From Candidatus Methylophosphatis roskildensis (lineage in GTDB: Bacteria > Pseudomonadota > Gammaproteobacteria > Burkholderiales > Rhodocyclaceae): DNA of 64,000 nt. A model generated the notes under the pieces. The model worked only from the letters and a program-made list of their open reading frames with translations. It made no database searches and was not told the DNA's origin. The stretch spans positions 186,001 to 250,000 of the forward strand of contig JADJEV010000001.1 of assembly GCA_016708905.1 (NCBI GenBank). Direction: 5' to 3'. Shown in pieces: positions 32,577 through 42,457 of the stretch. Position 1 is the stretch's first letter. Each line of letters starts with the position of its first letter. A program made the position numbers and the translations under genes.

Positions 32577-34805
32577 TCACGCCGCCGTGAGTTTGGCGAC
32601 CGACAGTGCGAGCCACTTGATGCCCTGGCGGCCGAAGTTTACCTGCACCCGTGCATCCGAACCCGAGCCTTCGGCGTTGACGATCACACCCTGGCCGAAC
32701 TTCGCATGCTGGACCTGCTGGCCGACGCGGTATCCGCCGCCCGAGTTCTCGACCTCGTAGCGCGTGCGCACGGGTGGCGCTTTCGGGTAGTTCGGCTTCG
32801 GATCGTAGTACCTGTTGCCCCACGCGGGTTCCGCGACACGCTGCGGCTTGAGCCTGGGCGTCAGCCACTTGGACAGCCCCGCGGGGATCTCCTCGAGGAA
32901 GCGCGACTTCATGTTGTAGCGCGTCTGCCCGTGCAGCATGCGCGTCTGCGCGAAGCTCAGGTAAAGCCTCTCGCGCGCCCGGGTGACCGCAACATACATC
33001 AGGCGACGTTCTTCTTCCAGGCCCTTGTCTTCTGGAATGCTGTTCTCGTGCGGGAACAGGCCTTCCTCGAGCCCGCTGATGAAGACGATGTCGAACTCGA
33101 GCCCCTTGGCCGAATGCACGGTCATCAACTGCACCGCATCGTCGGAGTCGCCGGCCCGGTGCTCGCCGGCTTCGAGCGAGGCGTGGGCGAGGAAGGCCGC
33201 CAGCGGATCGGGCTGCTCGACCGGCGCCTCTCCGGGCGGCTGTTCGATCAGGTAGCCTTCTTCGGCGATGAAGTTGACCGCGGCATTGACCAGTTCGTCG
33301 AGGTTGGCGAGCCGGTCCTGCCCTTCCTTCTCGGTCTGGTAGTGCGCCGTGAGGCCGGACATTTCGAGCACCTGTTCGACCGTCTCGGGCAGCGTGAGGC
33401 CCTCGCAGGCTGCGCGCAGCCTGTCGATCAGCGCGACGAACACGCCGACCGAGGCGCCCGCCTTGCCGGGCAACGCTCTGGCGGCGGCCCACAGGCTCAA
33501 CGCGCCCCCACCCGCCACCGGTCTGGCGGCATCCTGCAACTGTTCGAGCGAACGCGCGCCGATGCCGCGGGTCGGGAAGTTGACCACGCGGGCGAATGCG
33601 GTGTCGTCGTCGGGATTGGCGATCAGCCGCAGATAGGCCAGCGCATGCTTGATCTCCTGGCGCTCGAAGAAGCGCAGCCCGCCATAGACGCGGTAGGGCA
33701 GGTTGGCCGAGAACAGCGTGTGTTCGAGCACCCGCGACTGCGCATTGCTGCGGTAGAGCAGTGCGATCTCGCGCCGCGCCCTGCCCTCTGCGGCGAGCGA
33801 GCGGATCTCGTCGATCAGCCAGCGCGCCTCTTCGATGTCGCTCGTCGCCTCGTAGATACGGATCGGCTCGCCCGAGCCGCGATCGGTCCATAGGTTCTTG
33901 CCGAGCCGGCCGGCGTTGTTCTTGATGATGGCATTGGCGGCGTCGAGGATGTTGCCGTGCGAGCGGTAGTTCTGTTCGAGGCGGATCACGTTGTCGACGC
34001 GGAATTCGCGCTCGAAATCGCGCATGTTGCCGACCTCGGCGCCGCGAAACGCGTAGATGCTCTGGTCGTCGTCGCCCACCGCCATGACCGTGGCGCCGCC
34101 GCCGGCCAAGAGCTTGAGCCAGCGATACTGCAGGACGTTGGTATCCTGGAACTCGTCGACCAGGATGTGACGAAAGCGCGCCTGGTAGTGGGCGCGGATT
34201 GGCTCGACGCGTTCGAGCAGCTCGTAGGTGCGCAACAGCAGTTCGGCGAAATCGACCACGCCTTCGCGCTGGCACTGGTTGTCGTATTCCTGGTAGAGCT
34301 CGACCCGGCGGCGGGTGAAGTCGTCCCAGGCCTCGACCGCGTGCGGGCGCAGCCCAGCTTCCTTTTGCGCATTGATGAAATGCAGCAGGTCGCGCGGCGG
34401 GAATTTCTCGTCGTCGATGCTGAGCGTCTTCAACAGGCGCTTGATCGCCGACAGCTGATCCGCCGTGTCGAGAATCTGGAAGGTCTGCGGCAGCGCCGCC
34501 TCGCGCCAGTGGGCGCGCAGCAGCCGGTTGCACAGGCCATGGAAGGTGCCGATCCACATGCCGCGGGTGTTGATCGGCAGCATCGCCGACAGCCGCGCCA
34601 GCATTTCCTTCGCTGCCTTGTTGGTGAAGGTGACGGCGAGCACGCCGTGCGGCCCGACCTGCCCGGTCTGGATCAGCCAGGCGATGCGGGTGGTCAGCAC
34701 CCGCGTCTTGCCCGAGCCGGCGCCGGCAAGGATCAGCGCGTGCCGGGCGGGCAGCGTGACGGCCGCGAGTTGCTCGGGATTCAGACCCCGCAGGAGATCG
34801 GACAT
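32577..34805 (-). CDS. uvrD: DNA helicase II (UvrD)
   Basis: A 742-residue SF1A 3'-5' DNA helicase for nucleotide excision and mismatch repair. Motifs in order: Q-motif LNPEQLAAV, Walker A AGAGSGKT, Ia VTFTNKAAKEM, II ILVDEFQDTN, III VGDDDQSIYAFRGA, IV LEQNYRSHGNIL, V MTVHSAKGLEFD and VI YVAVTRARERLYLS. The C-terminus carries the Tudor-like RNA polymerase-interacting domain (VGQQVQHAKFGQGVIV). Length matches the family (~720-750). ATG 34805 is the conserved start. Confidence 0.96.
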   Translation of the reverse strand: MSDLLRGLNPEQLAAVTLPARHALILAGAGSGKTRVLTTRIAWLIQTGQVGPHGVLAVTFTNKAAKEMLARLSAMLPINTRGMWIGTFHGLCNRLLRAHWREAALPQTFQILDTADQLSAIKRLLKTLSIDDEKFPPRDLLHFINAQKEAGLRPHAVEAWDDFTRRRVELYQEYDNQCQREGVVDFAELLLRTYELLERVEPIRAHYQARFRHILVDEFQDTNVLQYRWLKLLAGGGATVMAVGDDDQSIYAFRGAEVGNMRDFEREFRVDNVIRLEQNYRSHGNILDAANAIIKNNAGRLGKNLWTDRGSGEPIRIYEATSDIEEARWLIDEIRSLAAEGRARREIALLYRSNAQSRVLEHTLFSANLPYRVYGGLRFFERQEIKHALAYLRLIANPDDDTAFARVVNFPTRGIGARSLEQLQDAARPVAGGGALSLWAAARALPGKAGASVGVFVALIDRLRAACEGLTLPETVEQVLEMSGLTAHYQTEKEGQDRLANLDELVNAAVNFIAEEGYLIEQPPGEAPVEQPDPLAAFLAHASLEAGEHRAGDSDDAVQLMTVHSAKGLEFDIVFISGLEEGLFPHENSIPEDKGLEEERRLMYVAVTRARERLYLSFAQTRMLHGQTRYNMKSRFLEEIPAGLSKWLTPRLKPQRVAEPAWGNRYYDPKPNYPKAPPVRTRYEVENSGGGYRVGQQVQHAKFGQGVIVNAEGSGSDARVQVNFGRQGIKWLALSVAKLTAA

Positions 34806-35273
34806 GGGAATGGCGCGAATTGCGAAGCGCCATTATAGCGGCCGGCCGCCCACGCTCCGGCGACGCTGGCTGACCCTCGCCAGGCGCGCGATCGGACGGC
34901 CTTTCGATCCGTTTCTTACGGTGGGCCGGCTCTGATTCCGGCCTCGAATCGAAGATCGATAGAGACTCCAGGGGCCTGGGAGCGTTGCTTTTTGTTGCAT
35001 AGCCGCAACGCACCAACCCTCCAGCCGAATCTATTATTTCTGTAATTTCCACAACTTATATTGAGATCCCGGGCCGAACAGCAGGGTAGCCGTTAGGCGG
35101 ACCCCTCTAGAATTGTGCATTGCAGCGGATTCGTGCGGTAATTCACCTATACTCCGGGATAACCCGGATCACAATCTACTCGGGTATTCAAGTGTTGCAG
35201 TGCGGCGCCGTTAGAGAATCAGCCCACAAGGTTGTTTGCCCAAACAGTGAGCACATTGAGCAAGGAGAGCATG
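34806..35273. other. 468-bp intergenic region with an AT-rich patch and inverted repeats
   Basis: No gene is seen. GCGTTGC (34982-34988) is complementary to GCAACGC (35005-35011), and GTTGC (34994-34998) can pair with the same right arm, giving two mutually exclusive hairpins. An AT-rich patch at 35028-35062 contains a -10-like TATATT (35057-35062). The length suggests a regulated leader for the downstream gene or for uvrD on the other side. Confidence 0.4.
35148..35167 (+). promoter_or_regulatory. -10 box next to a CCGGG/CCCGG inverted repeat
   Basis: TATACT (35148-35153) is immediately followed by CCGGG-ATAA-CCCGG (35154-35167), a perfect short dyad at the expected transcription start. It may be an operator for the small gene at 35274. 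No good -35 box is present at 16-18 bp, so a regulator-dependent promoter is possible. Confidence 0.4.
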
Positions 35274-35627
35274 ATGCGTCCGAAGTTTCCGAAAATGTTG
35301 CCGTGGCTGGCGAAGTCCGCCGGCGTACCGATCGCCCGCGCCGAGGGATTGTGGGCGGATGCGATTCGTTACGCCACCATCGAGACCGGCTGGGTCGAAA
35401 CACCCGAGTACTGGAAGGTCGCCGTCGACCGCCTGCTCGAGTTGTTGCAGACCGAAGCCTCGACCTGCCATCCACCACGGCTGACGCCGTGGGTGACGAT
35501 CAACATGCGCATGGCCTCGCTGCCGATGATCGCAGCCAATGGCATCGCCCTGGCATGGTCGGCCGCGTTCGGCCAGGTGAACCAGCGTTGCTTCCAAACC
35601 CAGGCTCCTGCGCGTCGCGCCGCCTGA
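35274..35627 (+). CDS. Small conserved-looking protein of unknown function
   Basis: A 117-residue soluble protein without signal or membrane segment, starting MRPKFPKMLPWLAKSAGVP and rich in Trp, Ala and Leu (LWADAIRYATIETGWVETPEYW). The sequence has the order and composition of a folded helical protein, but I recognise no domain. Of two adjacent ATGs (35271, 35274) the second has the better distance (6 bp) from AGGAG. It is monocistronic, with a long upstream region and a strong hairpin 80 bp after its stop. Confidence 0.7.
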   Translation: MRPKFPKMLPWLAKSAGVPIARAEGLWADAIRYATIETGWVETPEYWKVAVDRLLELLQTEASTCHPPRLTPWVTINMRMASLPMIAANGIALAWSAAFGQVNQRCFQTQAPARRAA

Positions 35628-35708
35628 TCTCCCGAAATGCCCCACCGACCCGCCCGGCGCGACCGGGCGGGCGGAATCGCACCCCCGGCCCCAAGCCATA
35701 ACAGATAA

Positions 35709-35741
35709 GCAAATCGGCACGTTTCAAACGTGCCGATTTGC
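35709..35741 (+). terminator. Strong hairpin between the small gene and leuS
   Basis: GCAAATCGGCACGTTT and its exact complement are separated by a single C, giving a 16-bp perfect inverted repeat. A short T-rich run (CTTTGC) follows. It most likely ends the transcript of the upstream small gene. Confidence 0.75.
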
Positions 35742-35785
35742 TTTGCGACGCCGCACCGCCATGCCGGGCCGCAGAGTGGGGCGAG

Positions 35786-35791
35786 TATAAT
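35786..35791 (+). promoter_or_regulatory. Candidate -10 box for leuS
   Basis: A perfect TATAAT lies 46 bp before the leuS start, just after the upstream hairpin terminator. No clear -35 hexamer at 16-18 bp was found. Confidence 0.5.
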
Positions 35792-35837
35792 TCGCCGCTC
35801 CAGCCGCTTCGCGGTCGCCCGTCCACCCGCCCGTTCC

Positions 35838-38447
35838 ATGCAAGAAAAATACAACGCCTCCGAAGTCGAGCGTGCCGCTCAGGCGCACTGGAATGCCAGC
35901 AGGTCGTTCGCTGCCGTACCCGAACGCGGCAAGCCCAAGTATTACTGCCTGTCGATGTTTCCCTACCCGTCGGGCAAGCTGCACATGGGCCATGTGCGCA
36001 ACTACACCATCGGTGATGTGCTGTCGCGCTGGCACATGATGCGCGGTTTCAACGTGCTGCAGCCGATGGGCTGGGACGCCTTCGGCCTGCCGGCCGAGAA
36101 CGCTGCTATGCAGAATGGCGTGCCGCCGGCAAAGTGGACCGACGACAATATCGCCTACATGAAGCAGCAGCTCCAGTCGCTGGGTTTCGCCATCGACTGG
36201 ACGCGCGAGCTGGCCACCTGCAAGCCCGACTACTACCGGTGGAATCAGTGGCTGTTCCTGCGCATGCTGGAAAAGGGCATCGCCTACAAGAAGACCCAGG
36301 TGGTGAACTGGGATCCGGTGGACCAGACCGTGCTGGCCAACGAACAGGTGATCGAGGGTCGCGGCTGGCGCACCGGGGCGGTGATCGAGAAACGCGAGAT
36401 TCCCGGCTATTACCTGCGTATCACCCGCTACGCCGAAGAACTGCTGGCCGATCTCGACAAGCTGCCCGGGTGGCCCGAGCGCGTGCGCACCATGCAGGCC
36501 AACTGGATCGGCAAGAGCGTCGGCGTGCGCTTCGCCTTCCCGTATGAACTGGACGGCCGGCAGGACAAGCTCTGGGTATTCACCACCCGGGCCGACACCA
36601 TCATGGGCGTGAGCTTCTGCGCCGTCGCCGCCGAGCACCCGCTGGCTACTCGCGCCGCGCGGGACAATCCGGCGCTGGCCGCATTCATCGACGAATGCCG
36701 GCACGGTTCGATGATGGAAGCCGACATGGCGACGATGGAAAAGAAGGGCATGCCGACCGGCATCTTCGTTGCCCATCCGCTGACCGGCGAAAAGATCCAG
36801 ACTTGGGTCGGCAACTACGTGCTGATGAGCTACGGCGACGGTGCGGTGATGGCCGTGCCGGCTCATGACGAGCGGGATTTCGAGTTCGCCAAGCACTACG
36901 GTCTGCCGATCAGGCAGGTCGTCGCGGTCGACGGCCAGACCTTCAGCACCGATGCCTGGCAGGACTGGTATGCCGACAAAGAGACCGGCATCTGCGTCAA
37001 TTCCGGCAAGTACGACGGCCTCGGCTACGAAGCCGCGGTCGGCGCGATCGCCACCGACCTCAAAGCCAGGAACCTCGGCGACAAACAGGTGCAGTGGCGC
37101 CTGCGCGACTGGGGCGTGTCGCGCCAGCGCTACTGGGGCTGCCCGATCCCGATCATCCACTGCGGTGCCTGCGGCTCGGTGCCGGTGCCCGACGACCAGT
37201 TGCCGGTGGTGCTGCCGATCGACTGCGTGCCCGACGGCTCGGGCAACCCGCTCGCCCGGAACGAGGCGTTCCTTGCCTGCGCCTGCCCGCAATGCGGCCA
37301 GCCGGCGCGGCGCGAGACCGACACCATGGACACCTTCGTCGACTCGAGCTGGTACTACGCGCGCTATGCCAGCAGGTTCGGCAGCGACGCGATGGTCGAC
37401 GACGAAACCGCTTACTGGATGCCGGTCGATCAGTACATCGGCGGCATCGAGCACGCGATCCTGCACCTGCTGTATTCGCGCTTCTGGAGCAAGGTGATGC
37501 GCGACCTCGGGCTGGTGCACTACGACGAACCCTTCTCCCACCTGCTGACCCAGGGAATGGTGCTGAACCACGTTTTTTCCCGCCGCGGCGAGAAGGGCGG
37601 CATCGATTACTTCGCGCCGGACGAGATCGACCTCGCGCATGACGCGGGCGGCCGGATCACCGGCGCCATTGCGAAGGCCGACGGTCGGCCGGTCGATTAC
37701 GACGGAATCGGCACCATGTCGAAGTCCAAGCGTAACGGCGTCGATCCGCAGTCGCTGATCGAGCACTACGGCGCCGACACCGCGCGCTTTTTCATCATGT
37801 TCGCCAGCCCGCCCGAACAGACGCTCGAATGGAGCGATGCCGGTGTCGATGGCGCCTATCGGTTTTTGCGCCGGGTGTGGGCATTCGGCCATGTCTTCGC
37901 CGGCGACATCAAGCCGAAGATCGGCGCCCGCCAACTCGCAGCAGCGAAACTGGACGGCAGCTTGGGGGAACTGCGGCGCGAGATCCACCTGCTGCTCAAA
38001 CAGGCCAACTACGATCTGACCAAGCATCAATTCAACACCGTCGCGTCGGCCGCGATGAAGATGCTCAACGCGCTCGAAAAGGCGCCGCGCGATTCGGCCG
38101 TCGCCGCCGAGGTGGTCGAGGAAGGCGTGTCGATCCTGCTGCGCGTTCTCTCGCCGATCACGCCGCATATCGCCCACGCGCTGTGGCGCGAACTCTGTTT
38201 CGGCGACGACATCCGCGCCGCGCCCTGGCCAGAACCAATCGAGGCCGCGCTGGCGCAGGACGAGGTCGAACTGGTGCTGCAGGTCAATGGCAAGCTGCGG
38301 GGCTCGCTGCGGGTGCCGGCCGATGCGCCGAAGGAGGCCATCGAGGCAGCCGCGCTGGCCAGCGACGTGGCGAAGAAATACATGGAAGGCCGGCCGGCCA
38401 AGAAGGTCGTGATCGTGCCGGGACGGCTGGTCAATATCGTTTGCTGA
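35838..38447 (+). CDS. leuS: Leucyl-tRNA synthetase
   Basis: An 869-residue class Ia synthetase charging tRNA-Leu. Seen: the HIGH-type motif PYPSGKLHMGHVRNY, the CP1 editing domain with TTRADTIMG, the leucine-specific zinc-like insertion around CGACGSVPVPDDQLPV, and the KMSKS motif as TMSKSKRNG. The anticodon-binding domain and C-terminal domain (VELVLQVNGKLRGSLRVPAD) are complete. ATG 35838 gives the conserved MQEKYNASEVE start. First gene of a leuS-lptE-holA-proA run, an order common in betaproteobacteria. Confidence 0.97.
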   Translation: MQEKYNASEVERAAQAHWNASRSFAAVPERGKPKYYCLSMFPYPSGKLHMGHVRNYTIGDVLSRWHMMRGFNVLQPMGWDAFGLPAENAAMQNGVPPAKWTDDNIAYMKQQLQSLGFAIDWTRELATCKPDYYRWNQWLFLRMLEKGIAYKKTQVVNWDPVDQTVLANEQVIEGRGWRTGAVIEKREIPGYYLRITRYAEELLADLDKLPGWPERVRTMQANWIGKSVGVRFAFPYELDGRQDKLWVFTTRADTIMGVSFCAVAAEHPLATRAARDNPALAAFIDECRHGSMMEADMATMEKKGMPTGIFVAHPLTGEKIQTWVGNYVLMSYGDGAVMAVPAHDERDFEFAKHYGLPIRQVVAVDGQTFSTDAWQDWYADKETGICVNSGKYDGLGYEAAVGAIATDLKARNLGDKQVQWRLRDWGVSRQRYWGCPIPIIHCGACGSVPVPDDQLPVVLPIDCVPDGSGNPLARNEAFLACACPQCGQPARRETDTMDTFVDSSWYYARYASRFGSDAMVDDETAYWMPVDQYIGGIEHAILHLLYSRFWSKVMRDLGLVHYDEPFSHLLTQGMVLNHVFSRRGEKGGIDYFAPDEIDLAHDAGGRITGAIAKADGRPVDYDGIGTMSKSKRNGVDPQSLIEHYGADTARFFIMFASPPEQTLEWSDAGVDGAYRFLRRVWAFGHVFAGDIKPKIGARQLAAAKLDGSLGELRREIHLLLKQANYDLTKHQFNTVASAAMKMLNALEKAPRDSAVAAEVVEEGVSILLRVLSPITPHIAHALWRELCFGDDIRAAPWPEPIEAALAQDEVELVLQVNGKLRGSLRVPADAPKEAIEAAALASDVAKKYMEGRPAKKVVIVPGRLVNIVC

Positions 38448-38461
38448 GTGAGGGATGAAGC

Positions 38462-39016
38462 GTGAGGGAAGAGCAGATCGGCGTGACGGGTAGCGAGGGG
38501 ACGGCGCGTATTCTGCGGCGCACGGCAGTGCTCGCGCTGGTTGCGGCGCTGGGCTTGAGCGCCTGCGGCTTCCAATTGCGCGGGCCGCGGCCGATGCCCT
38601 TCGACAGCCTCTACGTCGCGATGCCGGAGTCCTCGGAACTGGGCGCCGCGCTCAAGCGCAACATCCGCGCGGCGAGCCCCGGCACGCGGGTGACCGACAC
38701 CGCGCAGGAGGCGCAGGCCGTGCTGGCTCCACTGGCCGAGACGCGCGAGAAGATCATCCTGTCGCTGAACGCCGCCGGCCGGGTGCGCGAGTATCAACTC
38801 AAGCAGCGCTTCGGCTTCCATGTCCATGACGGCAAGGGCACCGACATTGTGGCGCCGGCCGAGATCGTGATCACCCGCGACATCACCTTCAACGATGCCG
38901 ACATTCTCGCCAAGGAAGCCGAGGAGACCCTGATCTATCGCGACATGCAGAACGACCTGGTGCAGCAGATCCTGCGCCGGCTGCAGGCGGCCAAGGCGGT
39001 GGCAGCGAAAGGCTGA
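38462..39016 (+). CDS. lptE: LPS-assembly lipoprotein LptE
   Basis: An outer-membrane lipoprotein (184 residues as drawn) that plugs the LptD barrel and helps insert lipopolysaccharide. The signal peptide ends in the lipobox LSAC (mature start CGFQLRG), with the typical LptE opening GFQLRGPRPMPF and the ITFNDADILAKEAEE segment. The start is uncertain: GTG 38462 has GAGG eight bases upstream, while a later GTG at 38482 would give a shorter, more usual signal peptide. It lies 14 bp after leuS and 11 bp before holA. Confidence 0.92.
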   Translation: MREEQIGVTGSEGTARILRRTAVLALVAALGLSACGFQLRGPRPMPFDSLYVAMPESSELGAALKRNIRAASPGTRVTDTAQEAQAVLAPLAETREKIILSLNAAGRVREYQLKQRFGFHVHDGKGTDIVAPAEIVITRDITFNDADILAKEAEETLIYRDMQNDLVQQILRRLQAAKAVAAKG

Positions 39017-39027
39017 CGCGCCTGGCC

Positions 39028-40056
39028 ATGAATCTGCGCCCCGATCAGCTCGACGCCCACCTGGCCCGGCCGCTCGCCCCGCTCTACCTGCTGCACGGCG
39101 ACGAGCCGCTGCTGGTACTCGAGGCCGGCGACGCGATTCGAGCCGCCGCACGCGCGCAGGGGTTCTCGGAGCGCGAGGTACTGATGGTCAATCAGCATTT
39201 CAAGTGGGACGCACTGACGCTGGCCGCCGGCAACCTGTCTCTGTTCGGCGATGCCAAGCTGATCGATCTGCGGATTCCCACCGGCAAACCGGGGCGCGAG
39301 GGGGGCGATGCGCTGCAGCGCCATTGCGCCAGCCTCGGAGCGGGCATCCTGACCCTGATCACGCTGCCGCAGCTCGACTGGAAGACGCGCAAGAGCGCCT
39401 GGTTCGTTGCGCTCGCCGAAGCCGGCGTGGCGCTGGAACTGAACGCGCCGCCGTTGGCCCAGTTGCCGGCGTGGCTCGCACAACGTCTGGCGAGACAGAA
39501 GCAGAGCGCGCCGGCCGAGGCGCTGGAGTTCATCGCCCAGCATGTTGAGGGCAACCTGCTGGCCGCCCACCAGGAGCTGCAGAAGCTCGGCCTGCTGTAT
39601 GCCGAGGGTGCGCTGACACTCGATCAGGTGCGCGATGCGGTGCTCAACGTCGCGCGTTATGACGTCGACAAGCTGCGCACCGCTCTGATCGAAGGCGATG
39701 CCGCGCGCTGCGCCCGCCTGCTCGACGGCCTCAGAGGCGAAGGCACGGCCACGCCGCTGGTGCTGTGGGCGTTCTCCCAGGAGCTGCATGCGCTCGCCGC
39801 GGTGCGCGCCGGGCTCGACGCCGGGCAATCGGCATCCGCGGCGCTGAAGAGCGCCGGCGTGTTCGGGACGCGCCAGCAGCCAATCACCCAGTGCGCGCAG
39901 CGACTGAGAAGTGCCGGGCTGCAGGTGGCACTCTTGCAGGCGGCGCGCATCGATCGCATGATCAAAGGATTGACACGGGGCGATGTGTGGGACGAATTCC
40001 TGCAACTCGCCTTGAGACTCGGCGGCCCGAAAGCCGCGAAGGGGACGGCACGATGA
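39028..40056 (+). CDS. holA: DNA polymerase III subunit delta
   Basis: A 342-residue clamp-loader subunit that opens the beta clamp. The N-terminal AAA+-like domain (LYLLHGDEPLLVLEAGDAIR), the segment LSLFGDAKLIDLRIP and the later EGNLLAAHQELQKLGLL are characteristic of HolA; delta lacks a working Walker A, as here. It usually follows lptE in proteobacteria. Its TGA stop overlaps the proA start (ATGA), so translation is probably coupled. Confidence 0.94.
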   Translation: MNLRPDQLDAHLARPLAPLYLLHGDEPLLVLEAGDAIRAAARAQGFSEREVLMVNQHFKWDALTLAAGNLSLFGDAKLIDLRIPTGKPGREGGDALQRHCASLGAGILTLITLPQLDWKTRKSAWFVALAEAGVALELNAPPLAQLPAWLAQRLARQKQSAPAEALEFIAQHVEGNLLAAHQELQKLGLLYAEGALTLDQVRDAVLNVARYDVDKLRTALIEGDAARCARLLDGLRGEGTATPLVLWAFSQELHALAAVRAGLDAGQSASAALKSAGVFGTRQQPITQCAQRLRSAGLQVALLQAARIDRMIKGLTRGDVWDEFLQLALRLGGPKAAKGTAR

Positions 40057-41324
40057 AACCCGACGAACTGGATGTCGCCGACTACATGCGCCGGCTCGGC
40101 CGCCAGGCACGTGCGGCCTCGCGTCAAATGGCCCGCGCTTCGACCCGGGACAAGAACGCCGCACTACTGGCGATGGCCGCGGCCATCCGCGAACAGCGCG
40201 CCACCTTGCTCGCTGCCAACGCCAGAGATCTCGAACAGGCCCGCGCCGACGGGCTCGATGCGGCGATGATCGACCGCCTGACACTGTCGGAAAAAGGCGT
40301 CGGGTCGATGGCGCAGGGCCTCGAACAAGTTGCCGCCCTGGCCGACCCGGTCGGCGAGGTCAGCGACATGAAGCGCCAGCCCTCTGGCATCCACGTCGGC
40401 AGGATGCGCGTGCCACTGGGCGTGATCGGGATCATTTACGAAGCGCGACCGAACGTGACGGCCGATGCCGCGGCGCTGTGCCTGAAGAGCGGCAATGCGG
40501 CGATCCTGCGCGGCGGCAAGGAGGCGATCAATTCCAATCAGGCCATCGCCGGCTGCGTGCGTGCCGGCCTGGTTTCGGCCGGGCTGCCGGAAACCGCGGT
40601 GCAGGTGGTCGAAACCACCGACCGCGCCGCGGTCGGCACCCTGATCACGATGCCCGAGTATGTCGACGTGATCGTGCCACGCGGCGGCAAGGGGCTGATC
40701 GAACGCATCTCGAACGAGGCGCGGGTGCCGGTGATCAAGCACCTCGACGGCATCTGCCACGTCTACATCGACGACCAGGCCGATCACGTCAAGGCGATCC
40801 GCATCGCCGACAATGCCAAGACCCAGCGCTATGGCACCTGCAACACCATGGAGACACTGATCGTGCACGCGTCGATCGCCGCCCGCGTGCTGCCGCGGCT
40901 GGCCGCGATCTACGTCAACAAGGGCGTCGAACTGCGCGGCGACGAAGCCGCACGCAAGCTGATCCCGTCGATGACGGCCGCGACCGAGGAGGATTGGCGC
41001 ACCGAATACCTGGCGCCGATCCTCGCAGTACGCACGGTGGAATCGCTCGACGCGGCGATCGAGCACATCAACACCTACAGTTCGCAGCACACCGACGCGA
41101 TCATCACCGAGAACTACACCAAGGCGATGCGCTTTCTGCGCGAAGTCGATTCGAGCTCGGTCATGGTGAACGTCTCGACCCGTTTCGCCGACGGTTTCGA
41201 GTACGGGCTGGGTGCCGAGATCGGCATCTCGACCGACAAGATCCATGCGCGCGGCCCGGTCGGCCTCGAAGGGCTGACCAGCCAGAAGTGGATCGTGCTG
41301 GGCGACGGCGAGATTCGCCGCTAG
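40053..41324 (+). CDS. proA: Gamma-glutamyl phosphate reductase
   Basis: A 423-residue NADPH-dependent reductase converting glutamyl-5-phosphate to glutamate semialdehyde in proline synthesis. Seen: RVPLGVIGIIYEARPNVTAD, CLKSGNAAILRGGKEA, the catalytic cysteine in KTQRYGTCNTMETL, and GLGAEIGISTDKIHARGPVGL. ATG 40053 overlaps the holA stop. A bidirectional hairpin terminator follows, separating it from convergent rpoH. proB is not in the window. Confidence 0.97.
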   Translation: MKPDELDVADYMRRLGRQARAASRQMARASTRDKNAALLAMAAAIREQRATLLAANARDLEQARADGLDAAMIDRLTLSEKGVGSMAQGLEQVAALADPVGEVSDMKRQPSGIHVGRMRVPLGVIGIIYEARPNVTADAAALCLKSGNAAILRGGKEAINSNQAIAGCVRAGLVSAGLPETAVQVVETTDRAAVGTLITMPEYVDVIVPRGGKGLIERISNEARVPVIKHLDGICHVYIDDQADHVKAIRIADNAKTQRYGTCNTMETLIVHASIAARVLPRLAAIYVNKGVELRGDEAARKLIPSMTAATEEDWRTEYLAPILAVRTVESLDAAIEHINTYSSQHTDAIITENYTKAMRFLREVDSSSVMVNVSTRFADGFEYGLGAEIGISTDKIHARGPVGLEGLTSQKWIVLGDGEIRR

Positions 41325-41346
41325 CGCCATTCCGGGGGTAAAGTAC

Positions 41347-41372
41347 GAATGGGCAGCCGAAGCTGCCCATTC
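41347..41372. terminator. Bidirectional terminator between proA and rpoH
   Basis: GAATGGGCAGC-CGAA-GCTGCCCATTC: a perfect 11-bp stem with a stable tetraloop, flanked by TTCTTG on the plus side. It serves the convergent proA and rpoH genes. Confidence 0.85.
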
Positions 41373-41390
41373 TTGTGGCGCGCGGCAGGC

Positions 41391-42245
<855 letters not shown>

Positions 42246-42271
42246 ATTTCACTTCCTCCTCTGAGACGATT

Positions 42272-42307
42272 TTAGCACTCTTGGCACTCCCGGTAACAGA
42301 GTGCCAA
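42272..42307 (-). promoter_or_regulatory. CIRCE (HrcA) operator upstream of rpoH, with an extra half-site
   Basis: TTGGCACTC-N9-GAGTGCCAA (42281-42307) is a perfect 9-bp dyad with the nine-base spacer of the CIRCE consensus TTAGCACTC-N9-GAGTGCTAA. It differs by one symmetric base pair. A further exact consensus left arm TTAGCACTC (42272-42280) abuts it. On the minus strand that arm overlaps a -10-like TAAAAT, so HrcA binding would cover the rpoH promoter. Confidence 0.8.
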
Positions 42308-42352
42308 ATCACGTCCGGAGTTCCCGGTGTTGGCAACGCTGCATGTCGGGGC

Positions 42353-42382
42353 AAAAAAAACCGCGGCGCGCAACCCACGGTT
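42353..42382 (-). terminator. Intrinsic terminator of the PAS-protein gene
   Basis: On the minus strand AACCG-T-GG ... CC-G-CGGTT forms a stem followed directly by a run of eight T, 75 bp after the stop of the PAS gene. Confidence 0.75.
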
Positions 42383-42457
42383 CCAGCGGCCCCTTGTTCG
42401 GCAAGTCAGCCGGGAAGAATCGAATCCAGCAACTCGCCGATCGCCGGAAGCTACGTG

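Noticed and set aside
35724..38177. An 817-codon open frame on the minus strand opposite leuS
   Set aside because: Antisense shadow of leuS; no recognisable motif, and it would run through the upstream terminator hairpin.
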